The notes under the pieces: generated by a model
Seen by the model: only the letters and a program-made list of their open reading frames with translations
Databases searched by the model: none
Told to the model about the DNA's origin: nothing
Source: Rheinheimera texasensis DSM 17496
GTDB lineage: Bacteria; Pseudomonadota; Gammaproteobacteria; Enterobacterales; Alteromonadaceae
Length of the DNA: 64,000 nucleotides
NCBI RefSeq assembly: GCF_000711985.1
Contig: NZ_KL544005.1
Location: 757,970 to 821,969, forward strand
Direction: 5' to 3'
Part shown: positions 8,899-17,181 of the stretch, piece by piece
Layout: each line of letters starts with the position of its first letter
Numbering within the stretch: position 1 is the stretch's first letter
Position numbers and translations under genes: made by a program

Positions 8899-11800
8899 TT
8901 ATTTGTCAGCCCAATACCAATTTCGGCGTCGCCAGACCAGCAGCGGTAAACCTAGCAACAGCCCGCCTAAACCAGCACCACCGCCGCCACCAGAACCTGA
9001 GCTGCCGGTATCCGGTGTCACCGGATCGCTGCTGCGCGTCGCATCCAGCGGATATTTATCACTGCTGTCGGCCACACCATCGTTGTCATCATCCGGGTCG
9101 GCGTTATTGCCGATGCCGTCTTTGTCGGTATCCAGCGTTTCTTTGGGATCCAGTGGGAAGGCGTCGGCGGTGTCTGCCACACCGTCGTTGTCATCATCAG
9201 AGTCAGCATTGTTGCCGATGCCGTCTTTATCAGTGTCCAGCGTTTCTTTGGGATCCAGTGGGAAAGCATCGGCTGTGTCAGCCACGCCGTCATTGTCATC
9301 GTCCGGATCAGCGTTATTGCCGATGCCGTCTTTGTCTGTGTCGGTGGTTTCTTTTGGATCTAACGGGAAGGCGTCTGCGCTGTCAGCCACACCGTCGTTG
9401 TCGTCATCCGGATCGGCGTTATTACCGATGCCGTCTTTGTCAGTGTCGACTGACTCTTTTGGATCTAACGGGAAGGCGTCGGCCGTGTCTGCCACACCGT
9501 CATTGTCATCATCCGGATCGGCATTGTTACCGATGCCGTCTTTGTCGGTATCCAACGTTTCCGCCGGATCTAACGGAAAGGCATCGTTCACATCCGGCGT
9601 GCCGTCGTTGTCGTCATCCGGATCGGCGTTATTGCCAATGCCGTCTTTGTCAGTATCTATGGTTTCAAGGGGATCTAACGGGAAAGCATCGCTGACATCC
9701 GACGTGCCATCGTTGTCGTCATCCGGGTCTGCGTTATTACCAATGCCGTCTTTATCGGTGTCGGTAGTTTCTAGCGGATCTAACGGGAAGGCATCGCTGA
9801 GATCAGGTGTGCCGTCGTTGTCATCGTCCGGATCGGCGTTATTACCGATGCCGTCTTTGTCGGTGTCGACTGATTCTTTTGGGTCCAGCGGGAAAGCATC
9901 GGCTGTGTCGGCCACACCGTCGTTGTCGTCATCCGGGTCAGCGTTATTACCAACGCCGTCTTTGTCGGTATCAGTGGTCTCAGTCGGGTCGAAGGGTAAC
10001 GCATCATCAGTGTCGACCACGCCATCATTGTCGTTATCCGCATCCACAGCATTGAGGATACCGTCACTATCGACATCGTTATCACCACCAGCGCTGGCAC
10101 CGATGGTCAGTACCTCCGGTAATATCTGTTCAAACTGATTGCCATTCGCTTGCTGAACACGAATACGCAAGTCGGCGACTTCAGTTTGTGCGGAGATTGG
10201 TAAACGAGCGCTATGAGGTCCGTTGACGGTTGCCTTATACACATTGCGCCATAGCGAATTACCGACCCTAAAATCCACCTCAATGGCTTTAACCGATGAC
10301 TCACCGGCAATTTCAGTCAAATCGAAATTCAGCCGGTGGTCGATACGGCTGACAACATCAGACAACTGCTGCCGGTTGAATAACACTAAATGGCTGAGTC
10401 GCGGGAAAGCCCCGTCTGATTTTATCTGGTAGGTCACTGTTGGTAATGTGTGCAATTGTTTTGCAGTGATACCCTCCGCTTGCAAGACAAACTCTTTACA
10501 GTTACGGCCATAATGAAACCAATTGCCATAACTTAAATCGCCCCAACGCCCCACGGATGTCTGATCACAACGCATTTCCAACTGAGTCGCATCGGTAAAG
10601 TACCCGACATTCATATATTGATCGTGCCAAAGTACCGGGAAATGCCAGTTCTCGCTGTCATTCCGCGGCGCCTGCGTCATCGTTAACAAACCGGCTTTTT
10701 CTCCTACCGAGACAGCGCCGGTAAAAACTTTCAGACTGGAACTCAGTGGAAGCTGGTTAGTATTAAAGTCTACTGCTACGACTAACTGACGTGGCCCGGT
10801 TTCTGACATCCGCCATTTACGGATCGAGCCCTCTGGCGAGGCCGAGAAATATCCGGAGTGAGCGTCTTTGTTAAATCCGGAAGAAAAAGACTGAATTTGC
10901 GGCGCAGTGTCCGGCAACAGCAATGGCCCGGCCTGATAGACGCGCAGCACATCACCTTCTTTTGCCTCAAATGGCCAACCGTAACTCAATCCGCCGCCTG
11001 TCACCGGAACTTTACCAGCCAGTAGTCCAAACTGGATCAAACTGTTTTGATCAAATTTGATTTCTCCGTTACTCGGGCCATTGCCAACCGCACCCTGCCA
11101 ACTGAAAAATCGGGTCTCAGGCCGGCTGATATCCGGTTGAGGGTATTCATGTGTCTGCTCAAAGCTCCAGTCTGCTCCACTAAAACCACCAAACATCATT
11201 GCTTTGGGTTTTAACATGCATGGCGTTTCACACCACCGCGACGAATACAATACAGGCACAGCCAGTTTTAAATTCTGCAGTATGGCAAAACTACTATTAC
11301 TGATATTGCCTGAAGCAAAATCGTAAGGCTGACTGAGAAATTCCACATTGTTGATTCTGTGATATTCGGTCAGCAAGTCACTGCTCATATTAACTAATGT
11401 GTCAGTGCCAGTCAGGACCGGGAAATCAATTCTCAAAGCAGCCATCATACCTAAAGCATGAGGATCTTTCGGGTCAGACAGTTCAAGTCTGCCAAAAATA
11501 TGTTTGAAGCCGCTAACATTAGTCATCCTGACTTGTTTTGTACCGGCACTGCCGAAACTGAATCCGGAGGCATAAAAACGCTCCGTCAGACTTTCGTCCA
11601 GGATGCGTAACTCGACTAAAGAACCGTCATGTTGCACCTGCAATGCCTGATATTTTTCATACCAGACCGGTACAGTCAGACGTTGTGCACCTGCATCAAA
11701 CGCCAGCTGAAATCCGGCAACGCCACCATCATTATCAGGGAAATTTATATCTTCACTTTGCGCGTTGAACTGGATGTCAAAAGTGGCGCTGCTGTTTGGT

Positions 11801-13407
11801 GCAACCTGATGTTCAGATTGGACAACAGTTACTTTTAATCCTGCTTGTGCCTGGCCGAGTACACTGGCTTTAACAAGCACAGTTTGTGCTGTCGGATTGA
11901 TAAAAGTAACCTGACGACTGCCGCTGAACACCGTTGGTTCATTTGGCACCCGGCCAAGGGCGACTGCGGTTTCCTGCAAGAAGAAAGACTGGTTAACCGC
12001 GTTCAGCACATTCAGACGCCCGCCACCGGCTTCGGCCGGATTGGCGTTAATCAAATCTGCTGATTGCACTAACCGCTGTTTTACCTGCAACGGGGTTAAT
12101 TGTGGCTGCGCCTGCAGTAACAAAGCCGCAGCTCCGGCGACATGTGGCGCCGCCATGCTGGTGCCGGTCAGACGTTTTAAACCACCACCCGATTTTGCCG
12201 CTTCAATATCAGTACCGGGGGCGGCGATTTCAGGTTTCAGATAGTCTGCCCCCTCAAGCGGCCCGCGACTGCTACTAAAATTAACCCGATCCTCGAGATC
12301 GGTATTGGCCACAGTGATCGCAGACCGCGCCGCGGCCGGGCTGCCGATGGTCAGATAGTCGTAACTATTGCCGGCAGCAACTACAACAGTCACGCCAGCC
12401 TGTACGGCTCTCTCCGCCGCCTGACTAATGGGCGATTGTGCATCACCAGGCCCGCCCAAACTCATATTGATAATGTCAGCGCCATCGTCAGTCGCCGGGT
12501 TCCCGTCCGGGTCAACCGCGTATTCAATACCGGCGATGATGCTGCTGTCATAACCATAGCCCTGGTCATTTAACACTTTCACTCCGATCAGCTGCGCATC
12601 AGGCGCAACGCCATTGCCTGTGTCCGCCTTACCCGCAGCGATAGCCGCTACATGGGTGCCATGGCCGTGCACATCTGTGACATCGTCGTTGTTGTCGACG
12701 GTATTGCGCGCAAGGATCACTTTGCAGCTGGCCCCCACACAACCACCCAAGGCAGGATGGCTGTAATCGACGCCGGTATCCAGCACCGCAATGCGGATAC
12801 CTTGGCCGGTAATTTGCTGATCTTTGGCATCTTTTTGTGCCCAAACCAGTGGCGCTTTAATCTTCGGTACGCTTTCGCTCAAACTGACCTGATAAGCCTG
12901 CTCTGGCCAGACACGCACCACGCCGGGCAGCGCCGTCAGCTGATCCTGAGTAACAGGACCTGAGACCAACAGCAAATTACTGAGCTGACTGAATTGCTGT
13001 TCGACCTGAGCACCGGCTAACTGCCGCACTGCGGCAATCACTTGCTGTTGTTCAATGTCGATCTGCTGGCGTAATGCGGTGATAAGCCCTGGATCTTTCG
13101 CCAGACTTTGTCTGGTCTGGCGTAGCTGTTGTGCTGAAACTGCAACATCTGCTACCGGTTGATGTTTTAGCTGTTGCAGGGCCTGTTGATGAAGGGCCGG
13201 ATACAATCCAGGTTTATTTAATTCAAGCAGGTATTTAGGTTTAGATTGCCGGTACCAACGTATGGTCTGGCCGCCGGGGCCTGTGGTTTGCAACAAATAA
13301 CCATCGCCGTGGACCGGCTGTCGAAAAGAGGAAACCGCTGACGTATTCTGAGCTGCTGCGGTCACAGCTACTAACAGCCCAATGCTAAAAATAAGTAATT
13401 TTTTCAT
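8899..13407 (-). CDS. S8 subtilase with TSP3 repeats and GlyGly-CTERM tail (copy 3 of 3)
   Basis: First gene of the array in transcription order. I choose the ATG at 13407 over the one at 13413 because the RBS AAAGG sits 7 nt before the former but abuts the latter; this gives 1502 residues. It has a signal peptide (about 1-20) and a propeptide-like region. The triad is D210 (AVLDTGVD), H249 (HGHGTHVA) and S417 (GTSMAAPH). The N-terminal and middle parts are much more diverged from copies 1 and 2 than those are from each other, but the C-terminal array and tail (GGGGGAGLGGLLLGLPLLVWRRR) are almost the same as in copy 2. Ten TSP3 units make it the longest of the three. Predicted type II secretion substrate anchored or processed through GlyGly-CTERM (family knowledge). 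Confidence 0.92.
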   Translation of the reverse strand: MKKLLIFSIGLLVAVTAAAQNTSAVSSFRQPVHGDGYLLQTTGPGGQTIRWYRQSKPKYLLELNKPGLYPALHQQALQQLKHQPVADVAVSAQQLRQTRQSLAKDPGLITALRQQIDIEQQQVIAAVRQLAGAQVEQQFSQLSNLLLVSGPVTQDQLTALPGVVRVWPEQAYQVSLSESVPKIKAPLVWAQKDAKDQQITGQGIRIAVLDTGVDYSHPALGGCVGASCKVILARNTVDNNDDVTDVHGHGTHVAAIAAGKADTGNGVAPDAQLIGVKVLNDQGYGYDSSIIAGIEYAVDPDGNPATDDGADIINMSLGGPGDAQSPISQAAERAVQAGVTVVVAAGNSYDYLTIGSPAAARSAITVANTDLEDRVNFSSSRGPLEGADYLKPEIAAPGTDIEAAKSGGGLKRLTGTSMAAPHVAGAAALLLQAQPQLTPLQVKQRLVQSADLINANPAEAGGGRLNVLNAVNQSFFLQETAVALGRVPNEPTVFSGSRQVTFINPTAQTVLVKASVLGQAQAGLKVTVVQSEHQVAPNSSATFDIQFNAQSEDINFPDNDGGVAGFQLAFDAGAQRLTVPVWYEKYQALQVQHDGSLVELRILDESLTERFYASGFSFGSAGTKQVRMTNVSGFKHIFGRLELSDPKDPHALGMMAALRIDFPVLTGTDTLVNMSSDLLTEYHRINNVEFLSQPYDFASGNISNSSFAILQNLKLAVPVLYSSRWCETPCMLKPKAMMFGGFSGADWSFEQTHEYPQPDISRPETRFFSWQGAVGNGPSNGEIKFDQNSLIQFGLLAGKVPVTGGGLSYGWPFEAKEGDVLRVYQAGPLLLPDTAPQIQSFSSGFNKDAHSGYFSASPEGSIRKWRMSETGPRQLVVAVDFNTNQLPLSSSLKVFTGAVSVGEKAGLLTMTQAPRNDSENWHFPVLWHDQYMNVGYFTDATQLEMRCDQTSVGRWGDLSYGNWFHYGRNCKEFVLQAEGITAKQLHTLPTVTYQIKSDGAFPRLSHLVLFNRQQLSDVVSRIDHRLNFDLTEIAGESSVKAIEVDFRVGNSLWRNVYKATVNGPHSARLPISAQTEVADLRIRVQQANGNQFEQILPEVLTIGASAGGDNDVDSDGILNAVDADNDNDGVVDTDDALPFDPTETTDTDKDGVGNNADPDDDNDGVADTADAFPLDPKESVDTDKDGIGNNADPDDDNDGTPDLSDAFPLDPLETTDTDKDGIGNNADPDDDNDGTSDVSDAFPLDPLETIDTDKDGIGNNADPDDDNDGTPDVNDAFPLDPAETLDTDKDGIGNNADPDDDNDGVADTADAFPLDPKESVDTDKDGIGNNADPDDDNDGVADSADAFPLDPKETTDTDKDGIGNNADPDDDNDGVADTADAFPLDPKETLDTDKDGIGNNADSDDDNDGVADTADAFPLDPKETLDTDKDGIGNNADPDDDNDGVADSSDKYPLDATRSSDPVTPDTGSSGSGGGGGAGLGGLLLGLPLLVWRRRNWYWADK
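9028..10083 (-). repeat. TSP3 repeat array, 10 units (nine of 105 bp)
   Basis: Nine 35-residue units and one divergent 37-residue unit. Sub-types are distinguishable by the linker (DTADAFPLDPKE, DVNDAFPLDPAE, DLSDAFPLDPLE) and recur in different orders in the three genes. Confidence 0.9.
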
Positions 13408-13509
13408 CAGCATTCCTTTGCATTTTCAACACAGTCTAACCTGCCACAGTGCGAAAAAACCAGCAGAATATCAGCAGCGGCAATCCTCCGTTTTTGGCCG
13501 CTTTTCCGC

Positions 13510-13515
13510 TACAAT
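13510..13515 (+). promoter_or_regulatory. Candidate -10 element for cysM
   Basis: TACAAT lies 30 bp before the cysM ATG. I see no convincing -35 at the usual distance, so only the -10 is offered. Confidence 0.35.
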
Positions 13516-13544
13516 AGCGCCTCTTCCCACCGCCGGAGCCCCAG

Positions 13545-14453
13545 ATGTCTGTTTCTGCTGAACCGAATTTCCCCACTATCGCCGACTATGTTGGCCAGAC
13601 ACCGCTGGTGCGGTTGCAGCGCATGGCGGCGCATACCCAAAGTACAGTGCTGTTAAAGCTGGAAGGCAATAATCCGGCGGGTTCGGTCAAAGACAGACCG
13701 GCCCTCAATATGCTTAACGCCGCCGAAGCACGCGGTGATATCAAGCCCGGCGACACCATTATCGAAGCGACCAGCGGCAATACCGGCATTGCGCTGGCCA
13801 TGGCCGCGGCGATCAAAGGTTACAAGATGGTGTTGATCATGCCGGACAACGCCACAGCCGAGCGCAAAGCCTCGATGCAGGCCTATGGCGCTGAACTGAT
13901 TCTGGTGACCAAAGCGCAGGGCATGGAAGGTGCGCGCGATTTAGCGCTGCAGATGCAAGCGGACGGCAAAGGCAAAGTGCTGGACCAGTTTAATAACCGC
14001 GACAATCCGGCAGCGCATGTTCAGGGCACTGGCCCGGAGATTTGGCAACAAAGTCAGGGGCTTATCACGCATTTCGTCTCCAGTATGGGCACTACCGGCA
14101 CTATCATGGGCGTTTCCACTTATCTGAAACAACAAAACCCGGCGATACAGATTGTCGGTTTACAACCAGCCGAAGGCAGTTCGATACCGGGGATCCGGCG
14201 TTGGCCTGAAGCTTATCTGCCGGGTTTTTATGAAAGAAGCCGCGTTGATCTGGTGCTGGATGTCAGCGAAGCCGATGCGGTTGCCACCACGCGGCGCTTA
14301 GCGCGGGAAGAAGGTATCTGTGCCGGCGTCAGCTCCGGCGGTGCTGTGTTTTCGGCCATCCGGCTGGCCGAACAAAATCCCGGCGCAGTGATAGTCGCCA
14401 TCATCTGCGACCGCGGCGATCGTTATTTGTCTTCCGGCCTATTTAATAATTAG
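13545..14453 (+). CDS. cysM: Cysteine synthase B (O-acetylserine sulfhydrylase)
   Basis: 302-residue PLP enzyme making L-cysteine from O-acetylserine and sulfide or thiosulfate. The PLP Schiff-base lysine is K49 in NPAGSVKDRPA. The substrate loop TSGNTG and the glycine-rich phosphate-binding stretch GTTGT are present. The short form, the start IADYVGQTPLVRLQR and the GVSSGGA end fit CysM better than CysK. RBS CGGAG is 7 nt upstream of ATG. An EamA-type exporter starts 8 nt after its stop, so the two are probably one operon. Confidence 0.93.
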   Translation: MSVSAEPNFPTIADYVGQTPLVRLQRMAAHTQSTVLLKLEGNNPAGSVKDRPALNMLNAAEARGDIKPGDTIIEATSGNTGIALAMAAAIKGYKMVLIMPDNATAERKASMQAYGAELILVTKAQGMEGARDLALQMQADGKGKVLDQFNNRDNPAAHVQGTGPEIWQQSQGLITHFVSSMGTTGTIMGVSTYLKQQNPAIQIVGLQPAEGSSIPGIRRWPEAYLPGFYERSRVDLVLDVSEADAVATTRRLAREEGICAGVSSGGAVFSAIRLAEQNPGAVIVAIICDRGDRYLSSGLFNN

Positions 14454-14461
14454 GAACAGTT

Positions 14462-15352
14462 GTGACTTTTGAATGGATGGCGCTGGCCGCTGCGCTCTGC
14501 TGGGCGGTTGGCAGTTTAATTTCCGCACCGGCGTCGGCGCATTTAGGCGCTTTTGCTTTTACCCGCTGGCGCATGACTTTTGCCAGCTTGTTGCTGTGGT
14601 CAGTCGCGCTCTATAGCGGCAGTTGGCAAACCTTGCCGGCAGATAAGCTCTGGTTGCTGGCCGCCTCTGGCTGTATTGGCATTTTAATTGGCGACACTGC
14701 GCTTTTTGCCTCAATGAACCGGCTTGGGCCACGCCGCGCCGGCGTGCTGTTTGCCACCCATGCGCTGTTTTCGGCGCTGCTGGCTTATCTGTTTTTGGGC
14801 GAAACTCTATGGGGCTGGACGCTGGTGGGCTCAGGACTGCTGGTTAGCGGCGTGATGTGCGCCATATTGTTTGGCAAAAGAGCCAGTGAACAACATCACT
14901 GGGAATCTTCCAGCCATCAGCTTGGTATTGGCATTGGCCTGGGCTTGTTGTCGGCCTTGTGTCAGGCCGTTTCCACGCTGATGCTCAAACCGCTGATGGA
15001 AACCGACATCGACGCCATCGCCGCTTCGGCGGTGCGGATGACCACGGCGCTACTGTGTCATTTGGTCTTGTTGTGGCTGGGTTTTAAAGTCGCCCGCACC
15101 TATCTGCCGATGACTAAAAAAGTGCTGGGCATGGTCGCCTTTAATGCGCTGTTATCGATGGTGATTGGCATGACGCTGATTTTGCAGGCATTAAAACTTG
15201 GCGACGCCAGTCTGGTCGCCATGCTCTCATCCGTCAGCCCGGTGCTGGTGTTACCGCTGTTATGGCTGGTGTATAAACGCCGCCCAGCCGCCGGCGCCTG
15301 GTTAGGTGCGGCTTTGACCGTTGGCGGTACTGTGTTGATTTTATTGCATTAA
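14462..15352 (+). CDS. EamA/DMT-family exporter
   Basis: 296-residue inner-membrane protein with about ten hydrophobic segments in two EamA repeats (halves about 1-140 and 150-296). It starts at GTG with an AGGAA RBS overlapping the end of cysM. EamA proteins export amino acids and other metabolites. The coupling to cysM makes a cysteine or O-acetylserine type substrate plausible, but that is inference only. No transport residue decides the substrate. Confidence 0.85.
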   Translation: MTFEWMALAAALCWAVGSLISAPASAHLGAFAFTRWRMTFASLLLWSVALYSGSWQTLPADKLWLLAASGCIGILIGDTALFASMNRLGPRRAGVLFATHALFSALLAYLFLGETLWGWTLVGSGLLVSGVMCAILFGKRASEQHHWESSSHQLGIGIGLGLLSALCQAVSTLMLKPLMETDIDAIAASAVRMTTALLCHLVLLWLGFKVARTYLPMTKKVLGMVAFNALLSMVIGMTLILQALKLGDASLVAMLSSVSPVLVLPLLWLVYKRRPAAGAWLGAALTVGGTVLILLH

Positions 15353-15379
15353 TTTATTCTAAAACCAAAACACCGTGGC

Positions 15380-15685
15380 TTATTCCACAGCCTGTTCAGA
15401 GACTTGTTGCCGACGCTGCCGGACTTCAGCCAGGCCGCTTTGGTCAAATCCGCCAAAAGCGGAATGGTGGATAGCCCAATATACCGCCGCAAAAAACGGC
15501 CCGAGAATTAACGTGCCTAACGCCCAATATCTGGGCGGTACCAGCCAGCAACGACTGCCATCTTGTTGGCCACGCCGGGCTGCCTGAAATACGCCGACAG
15601 CAAATACCAGATTTAATATCGCCATCGCCAGCACGAAAAAAAACATCAGCGAGGTTGGGAAAGTTTGAAAACCAAGAGAATTCAT
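15380..15685 (-). CDS. Small membrane protein, function unknown
   Basis: About 101 residues (MNSLGFQTFPTSL...). I choose the ATG at 15685 because AAGG lies 6 nt before it, whereas the in-frame ATG at 15691 directly abuts that RBS. It has two hydrophobic segments, about 11-33 and 52-72, with a polar Arg/Gln loop (ARRGQQDGSR) between. The C-terminus is hydrophilic and Gln/Arg-rich. I do not recognise the family. It converges with the EamA gene and lies just downstream of the alpha/beta hydrolase on the same strand. Confidence 0.6.
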   Translation of the reverse strand: MNSLGFQTFPTSLMFFFVLAMAILNLVFAVGVFQAARRGQQDGSRCWLVPPRYWALGTLILGPFFAAVYWAIHHSAFGGFDQSGLAEVRQRRQQVSEQAVE

Positions 15686-15777
15686 CAGCATCCTTGTTGT
15701 TATGTTGTTGCCAAAATCACTGTAAGAGGTTAACGAAAATGAGCAACACATTCAATCTGTGAAAGCAACCAGCGCAA

Positions 15778-16986
15778 TTAAGGAGCCGCCTCTGTCAACA
15801 GAGCTTCTGCTTGCTGTTCAGCCTGTTCCAGCTGGCGCTGCACCACTGGCAACTGGTTGCGGTGTAAATCGATTTTCGCCATGATTTCGGACAGCGCCAC
15901 AGCGTGGTCAGGCGTCAGAATGCCGTTGTGGCCGCTGATGATGTCGTCGGAAACCGCCAGCACCCAGACCGCCTGCATATTGGCGTCACCGCAGCTTTGG
16001 ACAGTGCGCCGGGCTTGCAGCCGGGCGCGGATTTTCCAGCCGGATTTATCCAGGGTCATCATACAGCCCGGTGTTGCGTCATGTTCAGCCAGCGCTTTCG
16101 GAATATTCAGCGGTATTGAACAATCGCCGCGCACGCAGCGATCAATATCGTGAGTAATAGCCCAGGAATTCCCCATTACCCGTTCGCCGTCCCGCAGCCA
16201 ACTCCAGGCTTCTTTTAACGCGTAGTCGCCTTTGGATTGCAGTACCACCATCGCCGGTTTTTGCCGGTCGACACTGAGCAGCTCGTCCATTGGCCGGTAT
16301 TCGCTGGCGCGCACGGCCGGGTTTAACAGAATAAATAAATTCGGATTATCTTCTCCGGCTTTAATTGCTTTGCTGATGCGGTCTTTGCTGCCATGCAGCG
16401 CGACAGCCCCGCCCAAGCTGTGACCGAGCACAGTGTAACGCTGCAACTGGCCAGCGCTGACTAATCCGTCCAGCTCGTCCAATAATGCGGAAAAACCGGT
16501 TTTGCCGATGCGCCGCGCGACTGATTTACGCTGAAAAATTGTCGGGAAATCTAAGGCTTCAACCTGACTGCTGGCGTCGGTGGAACCATCCAGCCACAGC
16601 GGGTCGAATTTGTCACCGCGCCAGCCGATGTAAAGGCCGATCAGATTTCGCTGGGCGTCGGACTGGGCCATTTGCTGATAAAACTGCTGGAAAGCAATGA
16701 AGTTTTCGTCATCGGGTTTGGCGCTGTGATGCCAGCCGTGGATAAAAATCAGCAGTTCAGGTTTGCCACTGCTTTGGCTGATGCGCGCTTTTAAACCAGC
16801 CAGCTGCGCCGGATTATGTGGCTGTCCTTCGTCATTAAATTCAATGACATGGAAGTTTTGCTGCGCGATGTCCGCGCCGGGCACATGATAAGGCTGATCC
16901 GGTATATAACTAAGCGCCAGCGACAGCAATAACACCGCAACCAGCAGCAATTTAGAAATAGCGATACGGAACAGGACTTTTTTCAA
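15778..16986 (-). CDS. Membrane-anchored alpha/beta hydrolase
   Basis: 402 residues. An N-terminal hydrophobic anchor or uncleaved signal (about 8-26) is followed by an alpha/beta-hydrolase domain. LLIFIHGWHHS is the oxyanion region and VLGHSLGGAVAL carries the serine nucleophile. The start is an unusual TTG (MKKVLF...) without a clear RBS, chosen because it places Lys residues just before the hydrophobic segment and no upstream ATG fits. A cysteine-containing C-terminal region (about 290-360) is not assigned. The likely role is an envelope esterase or lipase; the substrate is unknown. Confidence 0.75.
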   Translation of the reverse strand: MKKVLFRIAISKLLLVAVLLLSLALSYIPDQPYHVPGADIAQQNFHVIEFNDEGQPHNPAQLAGLKARISQSSGKPELLIFIHGWHHSAKPDDENFIAFQQFYQQMAQSDAQRNLIGLYIGWRGDKFDPLWLDGSTDASSQVEALDFPTIFQRKSVARRIGKTGFSALLDELDGLVSAGQLQRYTVLGHSLGGAVALHGSKDRISKAIKAGEDNPNLFILLNPAVRASEYRPMDELLSVDRQKPAMVVLQSKGDYALKEAWSWLRDGERVMGNSWAITHDIDRCVRGDCSIPLNIPKALAEHDATPGCMMTLDKSGWKIRARLQARRTVQSCGDANMQAVWVLAVSDDIISGHNGILTPDHAVALSEIMAKIDLHRNQLPVVQRQLEQAEQQAEALLTEAAP

Positions 16987-17129
16987 TTAATCACAACACG
17001 CTCTGGCAGGACAAACACAACTGCGCGGGTGCGCAGAAAAAACCAGCAGATTATACGGCAAAACCAGGGCTGGCAGGTAGCACTGTTCAGCAGTTCCGCC
17101 AGGTTTTATTTGAGCCCTCAGACAGAAAA

Positions 17130-17153
17130 AACGGCTGCTTTTCAGCAGCCGTT
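17130..17153 (-). terminator. Rho-independent terminator of phoX
   Basis: Perfect 10-bp stem AACGGCTGCT/AGCAGCCGTT with a 4-nt loop, followed on the minus strand by a run of T residues. It lies about 30 bp past the phoX stop. Confidence 0.88.
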
Positions 17154-17181
17154 CATAGTTCTCGCAGTAGTGCAGTCTGAC

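Noticed and set aside
523-10083. Regular repeats that could be read as CRISPR-like
   Set aside because: Units are 105 bp, in frame, coding and without unique spacers.
13411-13413. ATG at 13413 as start of subtilase copy 3
   Set aside because: It directly abuts the RBS; the ATG at 13407 has normal spacing.
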